Shown piece by piece: positions 34,944 through 42,930 of a stretch of 64,000 bases of DNA (its first letter is position 1; the number at the start of each line of letters is the position of its first letter). The DNA is from Janthinobacterium sp051380735 (GTDB lineage Bacteria; Pseudomonadota; Gammaproteobacteria; Burkholderiales; Burkholderiaceae_D), in assembly GCF_051380735.1 (NCBI RefSeq), contig NZ_JBNYXQ010000001.1, positions 310,001 through 374,000 on the forward strand, read 5' to 3'. The position numbers and the translations under genes are program-made. The notes beneath the pieces were generated by a model, which was given only the letters and a program-made list of their open reading frames with translations, did no database searches and was not told the DNA's origin.

Positions 34944-35747
34944 AAATGGAGACATACCTTGTCGCGCCGTGTCGCCGAGCTTGAAGAGGCCATCGGACTG
35001 CGCCTGATCGAGCGCGGCGCGCGGCGCCTGGAGCTGACCGAAGCGGGCCAGTTGCTGCTGCGGCGCACGCAAGGCCCGATGCACGAGGTGGCCGAAGCGG
35101 TGGCGGCAGCGCGCGACGGCCTGGCGACGCCGCGCGGCCGGCTGCGGCTCGCCGCAACGCTGCTGTTTTCGCAGGTGGCGCTGGGCGCGATTGCCGCGCG
35201 CTTCCTGGCGCGTTATCCGGCAGTGGAGCTCGACGTCGTGGCGGAAGGCCGTGTCGTCGATCTGGTCGACGAGCATTTCGATGTCTCGATCCGCATCAAC
35301 CCGCCCAACAGTGCGCTGGTCGGCCGGTGTTTTGCGCGGGACAGGATGGTGCTGGCGGCCGCGCCATCAGTCCTCAAACCAACGACCGAGGGCAACACGC
35401 AGGCCCTGGTGCCGGCGGTTGTAATGCCCAGCTACCGCGACGGCGACATGTGGCCGGTAGACAGGGGAAACTTTACGGTTGTGCCACGGCCGGTGCTACG
35501 CGCGTCGTCGCTGCTGATGGCGCGCGAAGCAATTGCCGCCGGCGCGGGGGCGGCGCTGCTGCCGCGATCGATCATCGGCGCGCTGCTCGATGCCGGTACG
35601 CTGGTGTCGTGGGGCGAAGCAGACGAGGAAGTCGAACTGTGGGTGCTGCACACCTCGCGCCGGCTGCAAAGCCCGAAAGTGCGCGCGTTTGTCGACTTCA
35701 TGTGCGAGCAGTATCCCGCTGGCGCGTTCCAGGCGCCGCTGCGCTAG
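34944..35747 (+). pseudogene. LysR-family regulator lacking the start of its HTH
   Basis: The frame TLSRRVAELEEAIGLRLIER is the end of a LysR winged helix. It runs into a complete effector domain (FSQVALGAIAARFLARYPAVE to VRAFVDFMCEQYPAG). About 30 N-terminal residues, including the first HTH helices, are absent. TTG 34959 could start translation but would leave no working DNA-binding domain. Together with the headless dehydrogenase on the other strand, this marks a deletion of the shared intergenic region and both gene starts. Confidence 0.78.
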
Positions 35748-35753
35748 AAACCG

Positions 35754-36635
35754 CTAGCCCGGCTCGCCCTCCAGGCGCTGCTTGATAAATTCGATGAAGC
35801 GCTGCGTTTTGGCCGGCAGCAGGCGCGTTTCGGTGACGGCGTACACCGGCACCGGCTTGCCATGCCATCCCGGCAGTACCTGGCGCAGCCGGCCCGCCGC
35901 CAGGTCGTCGGCGACGATGGCCGGCGGCGTGAGGATAATGCCCTGGTCGAGGGTCGCCAGGCGCCGCAGCATGCCCATGCTGTTGAGCGTGTAGCGGCAA
36001 CCCACCGTCACCTGCGCTACCTCCGCGCTGTTGTGCAATATCCACTGGCCATTCTTGCTCATGTTGAAGCACTGGTGGCGCACCAGGTCCGCAGGCAAGA
36101 CAGGCTCGCCTTCGCGCTCCAGATACGTGGGCGAGGCGTACAGGAACGGTGCCAGCGATGCCAGGTGGCGTGCCACCAACTGTGAATCGTCCAGCGCACC
36201 TATGCGTATCGCCACATCGAACGGTTCGCTCACCAGGTTGATCTGGCGCGGCGTCAGATCGAAATCGAACGCAATGCCCGGGTACATCTGCGCAAATTCG
36301 GCGATCAGCGGCGCCATGTAGGTTACCGCGAAATCGACTGGCAGCGAGGCGCGCAAGGTGCCGCTGGGCTGGGCCAGCATGTCGCCCAACTGCTCATGCG
36401 CCAGCCTGGCCTCGTCGACGATGCGCTTGCAGCGCTCGAAATAAATCTGCCCCGCCTCGGTCAGCTCGACCTTGCGCGTGGTGCGATGCAAGAGCCGCAG
36501 CCCGATGGCCTTTTCCAGCAGGCTGATCCTGCGTGAAATGGTGGAATTGGGCATGTGCAGCGCTTCGGCAGCACCGCGAAAACCCTTGGCCTTGACCACC
36601 TCGACGAACAGTGCCATGTCATTCAAGAACGCCAT
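35754..36635 (-). CDS. LysR-family transcriptional regulator
   Basis: A 293-residue intact LysR regulator. The HTH is at about 5-60 (KAKGFRGAAEALHMPNSTISR) and the effector domain at about 90-290. Of the two adjacent ATGs, 36635 has the better spacing to GGAG (minus strand, 36644-36641). It is divergent from the SDR-OYE fusion gene, with two inverted repeats between, so it probably regulates that gene. It is convergent with the truncated LysR gene 6 bases away. The two LysR proteins share the same general type but are not close copies. Confidence 0.92.
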   Translation of the reverse strand: MAFLNDMALFVEVVKAKGFRGAAEALHMPNSTISRRISLLEKAIGLRLLHRTTRKVELTEAGQIYFERCKRIVDEARLAHEQLGDMLAQPSGTLRASLPVDFAVTYMAPLIAEFAQMYPGIAFDFDLTPRQINLVSEPFDVAIRIGALDDSQLVARHLASLAPFLYASPTYLEREGEPVLPADLVRHQCFNMSKNGQWILHNSAEVAQVTVGCRYTLNSMGMLRRLATLDQGIILTPPAIVADDLAAGRLRQVLPGWHGKPVPVYAVTETRLLPAKTQRFIEFIKQRLEGEPG

Positions 36636-36665
36636 CATTGCTCCATTTTTGGATCAGTGTATTGC

Positions 36666-36693
36666 AAATATGCGTATTTATCCTGCTGGATAA
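36666..36693 (+). promoter_or_regulatory. Tandem inverted repeats between lysR and the SDR-OYE gene
   Basis: Two adjacent dyads: AAATA-TGCG-TATTT (36666-36679) and TTATCC-TGCT-GGATAA (36678-36693). They lie in the middle of the 100-base divergent region, where LysR recognition and activation sites are normally found. Confidence 0.45.
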
Positions 36694-36735
36694 GCAGTGC
36701 ATGATAGCGCAATCGAACAACACGAGATAAGCAAA

Positions 36736-38736
36736 ATGAAGCGAAATACACAACTGTCGTGGGTACCGGCCCAACCGACCTCGGCGGCAGGAAAGCAGGT
36801 AGTGATAGTCGGCGGCACCGGCGGCATCGGCCGGGCCCTGGGCAGGCAACTGGCCGCCCAGGGCGCCAAGGTCACCGTGGTCGGCCAGACTTTTCGCGAC
36901 GCCGACGTGGCCGGCATCAGCTTTATCCAGGCCGATCTGGGCCTGATGAGCGAAGCGCGGCGCGTTGCCGCGCTGCTGCCGGCGCACGCACTGGACTTGC
37001 TGATTTTCACCACCGGAATTTTCGCAGCGCCGCAGCGCCAGCAAACGGCTGAAGGGCTGGAGCGCGACATGGCGGTCAGTTTCCTGAACCGCCGGCTGAT
37101 GCTGGCCACCCTGGCGCCGGCCATGGCGCAGCGCGGCGGCAAGCGCGCCACGCGTCCGCGCATCTTCATGATGGGATACCCCGGCACCGGCGCCGCCGGC
37201 AACCTGGACGATCTCAATGCGCAGCGTTCGTACAAGGCCATGCAGGTGCACATGAACACGGTGGCCGGCAATGAAATGCTGGTGCTCGACACGGCACGTC
37301 ACTACCCGCAACTCGCCAGCTTCGGCCTCAATCCCGGCCTGATCAAGACGAATATCCGCGATAACTTCCTGGGCCAGGGTTCGTGGAAATCGCGCCTGGC
37401 GGAGTTCCTGATCGGCGTGCTGTCGCCAAGCGCCGAAACCTACGCGCGCCGCATCGTGCCACTGCTGCTCAGTCCTGGCCTCGATGTGCACAGTGGCGCC
37501 ATGTTCAACAACAAGGGCCAGTCCATCCTGCCCTCGCCTGCCCTGACACCCGCCCACATCGACAGCTTCATGCAAGCATCGGACACCCTGATCGCCCGCG
37601 CCATCACTACCAACCCAACCAGGAAAGAGCATCCCATGACCACCTTATTCGACTCCGTCCGCATCGGCCGCCACGAACTGCCCAACCGTGTGGCCATGGC
37701 TCCGATGACGCGCTCGCGCGCCCGATACGACGGCACGCCAGGCGAACTGGCAGCGCTCTACTATGGCCAGCGCGCCAGCGTCGGCCTGGTGATCAGCGAA
37801 GGCACCCAGCCATCCGAAGACGGCCAGGGTTACCTGGTCACGCCTGGCATCTATACCGACGCCCATGTCGCCGGCTGGAAGAACGTGGCCGACGCCGTGC
37901 ACGCCCGGGGCAGCCGCCTGTTCATCCAGCTGATGCACGCTGGGCGCATGTCGCATCCCGACAATACGCCGCACCACCGAGCCCCGGTCGCACCATCGGC
38001 CGTCGCCCCCGGCGTGCCGATGTTTACCGCCAGCGGCATGCAGGACATCCCGACGCCGCGCGCCCTGAGCACGCAAGAAGTCCCAGCCACCGTGGCTGAC
38101 TTCCGCCTGGCCGCGCGGCGCGCCATCGAAGCCGGCGCCGACGGCGTCGAGATCCACGGCGCCAATGGCTACCTGGTGCACCAGTTCTTCGCACCCAATG
38201 CCAACACCCGCGGCGACCAGTATGGCGGCGAGATCGCCAACCGCGTCCGCTTCGCGCTGGAAGTGGTGGCGGCGGTGGCCGATGAAATCGGTGCGGACCG
38301 CACCGCCATCCGCCTCTCGCCAGGCAGCACGGCCGGCGGTATCGCCGAAGGCAAGCAAGGTCCCGACCTGTACCGCTATCTGGTGGCGGAACTCGACAAG
38401 CTGGGCCTGGCCTATCTGCACCTGATGGACCAGGGCGACGAAGATTTGCTGCGCCAGCTGCGCGCCGCCTGGCACGGCACCCTGGTGCTGAACCGCCCGG
38501 GACGAGCGCGCGAACAAATAGGCTTTGACGTGGCCAGCGGCCTGGCCGACGTGGAAGCGATAGGCCAGCTGGTACTGGCCAACCCCGACTTCATCGCCCG
38601 CCTGCAGGCTGACGCACCGATGAACTCGCCACGGCACGAAACCTATTACGGCGGCACGGAGGTGGGGTATACCGATTATCCGACGCTGCAGGAAAATTCT
38701 GGCACCGCAGACGGCAAGGTTCACGCCGCAAATTAA
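36736..38736 (+). CDS. In-frame fusion of an SDR and an old yellow enzyme (alkene reductase)
   Basis: One continuous 666-residue frame. Residues 1 to about 295 form an SDR (nucleotide motif VVIVGGTGGIGRALG; a degenerate active site near SYKAMQVHMN). Residues 301-666 form a complete old yellow enzyme with MTTLFDSVRIGRHEL, the FMN start LPNRVAMAPMTRSRA, the substrate pair HGAN in EIHGANGYLVHQFF and a normal C-terminus. The OYE part keeps its own ATG (37636) with AGGAAAGAG upstream, so it may also be made alone. The linker ITTNPTRKEHP looks like a former intergenic stretch. It is probably regulated by the divergent LysR protein. OYE reduces activated C=C bonds with NADPH. Confidence 0.87.
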   Translation: MKRNTQLSWVPAQPTSAAGKQVVIVGGTGGIGRALGRQLAAQGAKVTVVGQTFRDADVAGISFIQADLGLMSEARRVAALLPAHALDLLIFTTGIFAAPQRQQTAEGLERDMAVSFLNRRLMLATLAPAMAQRGGKRATRPRIFMMGYPGTGAAGNLDDLNAQRSYKAMQVHMNTVAGNEMLVLDTARHYPQLASFGLNPGLIKTNIRDNFLGQGSWKSRLAEFLIGVLSPSAETYARRIVPLLLSPGLDVHSGAMFNNKGQSILPSPALTPAHIDSFMQASDTLIARAITTNPTRKEHPMTTLFDSVRIGRHELPNRVAMAPMTRSRARYDGTPGELAALYYGQRASVGLVISEGTQPSEDGQGYLVTPGIYTDAHVAGWKNVADAVHARGSRLFIQLMHAGRMSHPDNTPHHRAPVAPSAVAPGVPMFTASGMQDIPTPRALSTQEVPATVADFRLAARRAIEAGADGVEIHGANGYLVHQFFAPNANTRGDQYGGEIANRVRFALEVVAAVADEIGADRTAIRLSPGSTAGGIAEGKQGPDLYRYLVAELDKLGLAYLHLMDQGDEDLLRQLRAAWHGTLVLNRPGRAREQIGFDVASGLADVEAIGQLVLANPDFIARLQADAPMNSPRHETYYGGTEVGYTDYPTLQENSGTADGKVHAAN

Positions 38737-38795
38737 GCGCCGCGCATTTCCAGGCCGCCGCAGCAGGGACTTCGTGTGGCAACCGATGCGCTGGC

Positions 38796-38918
38796 GATGG
38801 CATCATTGCCGCATACCATATGAACAAGGATTATTGGGTCAGTATCGTGTTAGATGGTTCAGTGCCGGCCGACTTGATCTGGAAACTGCTCGATGCCAGT
38901 TTCAAGCTGACAAAATAA
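38796..38918 (+). pseudogene. YjbR/MmcQ (DUF419) gene, 3' remnant
   Basis: The frame DGIIAAYHMNKDYWVSIVLD, followed by GSVPADLIWKLLDASFKLTK and a stop, matches the last third of YjbR-type proteins (HMNKxHWxTVxLDGSVPDxLIxxLIDxSY pattern). The first two thirds are missing, and nothing homologous lies between 38737 and 38795. No start signal is present, so this is a deletion remnant. The remainder of 38737-39008 holds no other coding sequence that I can support. Confidence 0.7.
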
Positions 38919-39008
38919 CCAATCAGCAAGGATTCGATCAGCGCATCAGGGGCAGGCTGCACGATTGCATTTTGTGCATTTCGTCAGCCAGTTTGTTATT
39001 ATAAAGAA

Positions 39009-39611
39009 ATGAAAAAACTCCTCCTCCTGATCTGCCTGCCACTGCTGCTGGCTGCCTGCGGCGCGTTTTCCGGCGCCTTGAGCGACGCTGATGTGGCCCG
39101 CTACATCAAGGCCTACGACAACTTTGCCGCTGCGGCGCCTGAACTGAACAAGCTCAAGAGCGAGGACCAGGCCATGTCGCTGCTGACATGCGGGCCGTGC
39201 CTGGTGCGGCTGGAAAAAGCGGTGCAGGATGCCGGCTACAAAGACATGAAGACCTTCATCGCGTTTGATATCCGTATGCATGTCACGCTCAGGGCCTGGG
39301 CTTACGTGGCCATTACCAAACTGGCCGGGGAGTCCGGCCAGGCGGTGGCGGCGGAGGATTTCTGCAAGATCAAGGAAAATATCGCACGATCAAAAGATGC
39401 CGCGGAAATGAAGGTGCATTGCACACGCCTCAAATCCTATACCAGCTTCCTCGACAAGGCCGGCGCGTTTGCGGTGAAACTGGCGGAAAAGCTGCTCAAG
39501 GACGGCGATATCGATGTGGTTGCCAGGCATATCGATGCCATCAGCGCCGCCCTCTCTAACGAAAAGCTACCGGCGGACTTGCGTCACAGTGGTGGCGGCT
39601 TCGACGACTGA
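39009..39611 (+). CDS. Hypothetical lipoprotein, 200 residues
   Basis: The signal sequence MKKLLLLICLPLLLAACGAF has a lipobox (C17). The mature part is helical and has two paired cysteine regions (LLTCGPCLVRLEKAV, and later single Cys in EDFCKIKE and VHCTRLK). I do not recognise the family. The stop is almost immediately followed by the left end of the IS110 element (39615), so the element landed just past the gene without breaking it. Confidence 0.7.
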   Translation: MKKLLLLICLPLLLAACGAFSGALSDADVARYIKAYDNFAAAAPELNKLKSEDQAMSLLTCGPCLVRLEKAVQDAGYKDMKTFIAFDIRMHVTLRAWAYVAITKLAGESGQAVAAEDFCKIKENIARSKDAAEMKVHCTRLKSYTSFLDKAGAFAVKLAEKLLKDGDIDVVARHIDAISAALSNEKLPADLRHSGGGFDD

Positions 39612-39657
39612 TATGTATTGACCTGTCAAATGCTTCGATAAAAATTCCTGTTTTTGT

Positions 39658-39851
39658 ACAGCGCGTTGGTAGCAGAACGGGCGGCATGCCGACGGTTGAT
39701 CAGTCTGATATGCGCGGGTTGGTTACCGCATGACAACCGATTCGTCGGGGAGCTGCCTTGCTCTAGGATCGAGGATCATTCCATCGCTGGATGCCTCATA
39801 GTCGTACCGAGGGTTCTCCCACCGTTGCCCATTCTGCTACCGACGCGCTGT
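39658..39851 (-). repeat. 25-bp near-perfect inverted repeat in the IS110 3' non-coding region (candidate guide RNA locus)
   Basis: Arms at 39658-39682 and 39827-39851 (starting ACAGCGCGTTGG and ending CCGACGCGCTGT) match at 23 of 25 positions and enclose 144 bases. On the transposase strand one mismatch becomes a G-U pair. IS110-family elements encode a structured bridge RNA in a non-coding end; in IS1111 members it lies 3' of the transposase, as this does. The enclosed bases hold no open frame of note. Confidence 0.5.
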
Positions 39852-39870
39852 GTGTTCATGCTGCTCTTCT

Positions 39871-40983
39871 TTATTGATTGACGGCTGGCTGAGGCAGCGC
39901 CTGACCGATGGCCCAAATAAAGCCAGCTAGTTCGCGGGACACGGCTGTACATGCCTGTACCTTCAATTTCCCTTTGCCTTCCATCAGCCGATAGCGGGCG
40001 CACAGACGCTTTTGTGCTTTCCAGGCAATCTCCTGAACCGCATCGGATGTGCGCTCGGCACGGCGCTCCAGGTGCTTGGTCTTGCGAGCCGGGTGACGGT
40101 AGCTCCACGCAGCTTCCACCAACACCCGGCGCACATGGCCGTTGCCGGTCTTGGTGATACCGCCGCGCGACTTGGTGGCGCCGCTTGAGTGTTCGCTCGG
40201 CACGACGCCGAGATAAGCCATCAGTTGCGGTGCACTGGCAAATCGCCGCAAATCGCCGATCTCGGCGATGATCGTCACCGCTGTCAGCAGATTGACACCG
40301 CGTAACGCCATCAAACCTTCGATCACCGGCCAGAACACCGATCCGCTTGCCGTGACTTCGAGCTGCCGGTCCAGCGCATCGACTCGTTTGCTGAGCATCT
40401 TGACCGCGTCCACATATTCTTGGAACACGATCTGCTGGACTGGTTGGAATTTCATCTGTTCAAGCCAGCGGAAATGAGCTTGGGTCCAGTTGGTCTTACC
40501 TGCGTAGCTCTTGCCATACCGTAGCAGGAAGGCTGACAGCCGCTGCTTGGCCTTCAATTGCAGACTCTTCATATCTTCGCGCGCCCGTGTCAGATCGCGC
40601 AAGCCCTCCTGCGCATCGTCGGGCACCCATACCGCCGTCAGCTCGCCGGCACGATGCAGCCGCGCCAGCATCAGGCTGTCGCGTCTGTCGGTCTTGACAC
40701 GGTCTCCGGCCTTGCGTGGAATCAGCGACGGCGCCACCACCTGGCAGTCCCAGCCCAGGTCGGTAAGCTGGCGGTGCAGGCCATACCCGCATGGTCCGGC
40801 TTCGTAGCAGAAGGACAGTCGCGCGTCGCTCTTGCGCAACTGCCGCACCAGCTTGGCAACCGCTTCTGGCGTATTCTCGATTTCTCCGTGCTAGCGCAAC
40901 TCGCCTCCGTTTGCCTCAGCTACCGAAACCGCAATCGTCGCCTTGTGCACATCCATGCCCACGTATTTGCTAAACTGTTCCAT
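39871..40983 (-). pseudogene. IS110-family transposase (DEDD recombinase) with premature stop
   Basis: From ATG 40983 the frame begins MEQFSKYVGMDVHKATIAVS with catalytic D11, then meets TAG at codon 31 (40893-40891) in the GGELR*HGEIENTPEA region, where relatives have Tyr. Beyond it the frame is open for about 340 residues to 39871. It retains VKTDRRDSLMLARLHRAGEL (two Asp) and the C-terminal transposase_20 domain (LMALRGVNLLTAVTIIAEIG, YLGVVPSEHSSG). A restart would lack D11, so the copy cannot transpose on its own unless the stop is read through. Confidence 0.85.
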
Positions 40984-41025
40984 GACCTGCCCTCCTCAAT
41001 TGCGGCTCTGCGCCTGGGGTTCCTC

Positions 41026-41059
41026 GGACCTCAAGCTTAACCCGCGTCGCTTGAGGTCC
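41026..41059 (-). repeat. Perfect 11-bp hairpin at the right end of the IS110 element
   Basis: GGACCTCAAGC (41026-41036) and GCTTGAGGTCC (41049-41059) with a 12-base loop. It lies between the transposase start and the right terminus. No T tract follows in either direction, so it is more likely a subterminal recognition structure of the element than a terminator of the cytochrome gene. Confidence 0.5.
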
Positions 41060-41088
41060 GGCAGGTCAAATACATTATGTCTAGCGCT

Positions 41089-41625
41089 TTACTCCCGCTC
41101 CCCTTTGGCCATTTGCCCAAACACCTCATCACGCCGCACCCAGGCATGAAACAGGGCCGCGCCGAGGTGGGCAAGAATGGTGGCGAACAGGACATACGCC
41201 AGCACGCCGTGCAAGGGACGCAGCATGCCATACACCTCGGGGCTGTGCGGCATGATCGCCGGCAGGGTCACCACGCCGAACATCGGGATCGGATAGCCGC
41301 CGGCCGACAGCATGGCCCAGCCGATCAGTGGCATCGCCAGCATCAGGCCATACAGCAGCCAGTGCGAAACATGTGCGGCAAACTTCTGGATGGCAGGCAG
41401 GTCGCCCGGCAGCGCCGGCGTCGGCCGGCTCAGGCGGTTGAGCAGGCGCACGATGGCTAGCAGCAAAATGGCGATGCCGAGCGGGCGATGCAGGTCCAGC
41501 AAGGGGGCGCGGTATTGCAGTGAGACGACCATGCCGGCGCCGACGAACAGCATGGCGAGTATGGCGGCGGCCATCGACCAGTGCAGCGCGCGGGCCAGCA
41601 GATTGAAGTGGCGTGGGCGATTCAT
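41089..41625 (-). CDS. Cytochrome b561 family protein
   Basis: A 178-residue four-helix di-haem membrane cytochrome. Probable haem ligands are H16 (ARALHWSMAAAIL), H52 (LLDLHRPLGIAIL), and histidines in FAAHVSHWLLYG and GVLAYVLFATILAHLGAALFH. It transfers electrons across or within the inner membrane. The start overlaps the stop of the catalase-family gene (ATGA), so it probably passes electrons to or works with that periplasmic haem protein. Confidence 0.92.
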   Translation of the reverse strand: MNRPRHFNLLARALHWSMAAAILAMLFVGAGMVVSLQYRAPLLDLHRPLGIAILLLAIVRLLNRLSRPTPALPGDLPAIQKFAAHVSHWLLYGLMLAMPLIGWAMLSAGGYPIPMFGVVTLPAIMPHSPEVYGMLRPLHGVLAYVLFATILAHLGAALFHAWVRRDEVFGQMAKGERE

Positions 41626-42710
41626 CGGGCAGCTCCGTTCTGGTTGACAGGATACGCGGATTTGCCGGTGCTGATTTCGCGTTCGCGGCGGTTGAACGAC
41701 ACCGAATATGCGGCCGAGCGGGCACGCAGGATGGGATCGTCGCTGCCGGCTATGCCGACTGGCAATATCATGGGATCGAAATTGAGGTCGCGGCAAGGGC
41801 CGGTCGCTTGCGGCTCAGCATGCGCCAGGGTCAACGTGCCGATGGTGGCCTCCTTGCGTGAATCGGGCCAGGCCTTCGAGGGATCATTGACCGGGTCATC
41901 GGCTTCGGCAAATTGCAGCACCATGTCCCACACCAGCGGACCGGCGGCCAGGCGCTGGTCCAGGTCGGTCATCAGGAAATTCGGATCGGCCGCTTTCAGC
42001 TGTTCAGGGCTCATGGCGACGAATGGCGTGCGCGGACGCATCGACCAGCGCACCATGCGGTCCACTCCCTTCGGGTCCGTCAGGCGAAACGCGTTGACAC
42101 CATTGAAACGGGTATTGCCCAGGCTGTCGGAGCGCGGTGCGGTTTTCGCCCAGGCCTGGAAGGCGGCGATCTCGGGATGCGCGGCCAGCACCGCCTTCAT
42201 CTTCTCCGGGTCGGACTTGCCGGTGGCGGGATCGGGCTTGCCGGCCTCGTTCATCGCCTGGAATGCCTGCGGCGTGGCGGCGGCAAAAAACGGGAAGCTG
42301 TTCATGGCGATGCGCCATTCCTGGCCGTCGTCGGTTTTCAGCTGCACCGCCATGCCACGCACCGGAGAAGCACCGTCCGGCGCATAGGGATTATTGGACG
42401 ACGCAGAGAAGCGTCCGATGACGGCAATCGACGGCTGCGAGAATGCGCGCGCCTTCGACAGGCTGGCAGCGTCAAGCGTGGGGGCAAAGGTGCCGGCAAA
42501 GCAGACGCCCTTGCTGTGCGCACGCCGGAAGCCAGGCGCCTGCGTACCCGATCCCTGGGCCAAGTCCATCATTTTTTGCGGGGTCAGCCTGGCGTTGCCG
42601 AACCAGCCGCCGACCCACGCGAACAGCGCGGCCAGGACCAGCAGGATCAAGGCAATTGGTAACAGCAGCAGCAAGGAGCCGCGGCGCGGCGGAGAACTGG
42701 GGGTGGACAT
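41622..42710 (-). CDS. Membrane-anchored catalase-family peroxidase (SrpA-like)
   Basis: A 362-residue protein. An N-terminal membrane anchor (about 12-35) is followed by a small catalase-fold domain: RAHSKGVCFAGTFAPT, ARAFSQPSIAVIGRFSASSN, WRIAMNSFPFFAA and a C-terminal DPMILPVGIAGSDDPILRAR. It belongs to the catalase-family peroxidases secreted to the periplasm. The gene is coupled to cytochrome b561 by a 4-base overlap, an arrangement found widely in proteobacteria and suggesting peroxide reduction fed from the membrane. ATG 42710 was chosen over open codons upstream, which lack a ribosome site. Confidence 0.88.
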   Translation of the reverse strand: MSTPSSPPRRGSLLLLLPIALILLVLAALFAWVGGWFGNARLTPQKMMDLAQGSGTQAPGFRRAHSKGVCFAGTFAPTLDAASLSKARAFSQPSIAVIGRFSASSNNPYAPDGASPVRGMAVQLKTDDGQEWRIAMNSFPFFAAATPQAFQAMNEAGKPDPATGKSDPEKMKAVLAAHPEIAAFQAWAKTAPRSDSLGNTRFNGVNAFRLTDPKGVDRMVRWSMRPRTPFVAMSPEQLKAADPNFLMTDLDQRLAAGPLVWDMVLQFAEADDPVNDPSKAWPDSRKEATIGTLTLAHAEPQATGPCRDLNFDPMILPVGIAGSDDPILRARSAAYSVSFNRREREISTGKSAYPVNQNGAAR

Positions 42711-42873
42711 GTCGGTCTGGCTTTCGTTGATATGATGGCTGGCGACAAAGAATAGTCGTTTTGCCGGCGATGATAACGCGTCCGGCACAGCTGCGTGCGC
42801 CAACCAATAAACGCCGCACCGCGCGCACGATAGCGAGGCATTCTCCTACAGCGGCTTCGCGGCACCGCATTTG

Positions 42874-42896
42874 CTGGTAAATTGCGAACTTACCAG
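42874..42896 (+). promoter_or_regulatory. Inverted repeat CTGGTAA-N9-TTACCAG upstream of the metallopeptidase gene
   Basis: A perfect 7-bp dyad (42874-42880 and 42890-42896) with a 9-base spacer lies 34 bases before ATG 42931, where a promoter is expected. It looks like a dimeric regulator operator. No dedicated regulator gene is adjacent. Confidence 0.45.
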
Positions 42897-42930
42897 ATAC
42901 ACGACTCCCAACTTCTTTTCCCGGCACCCC

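Larger units (their letters stand above)
39615..41073 (-). mobile_element. IS110-family insertion sequence (defective), about 1.46 kb
   Basis: The element contains one transposase gene on the minus strand, a 3' non-coding segment of about 250 bases on its left and about 90 bases on its right. Candidate ends carry near inverted termini GTATTGACCTG (39615-39625) and CAGGTCAAATAC (41062-41073). They also share a 7-bp direct repeat GTCAAAT (39625-39631 and 41065-41071) that could be the target core. No longer terminal repeats are seen, as is normal for IS110. The long 3' region fits the IS1111 subgroup. The exact borders are not certain. Confidence 0.7.

Noticed and set aside
38774..39004. 76-codon plus-strand open frame in the gap before the lipoprotein
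   Set aside because: Another frame of the same bases carries the YjbR remnant; this one has no coding character.
41026..41059. Hairpin considered as the terminator of the cytochrome b561 gene
   Set aside because: It lies within the inferred IS border and no T run follows on either strand.
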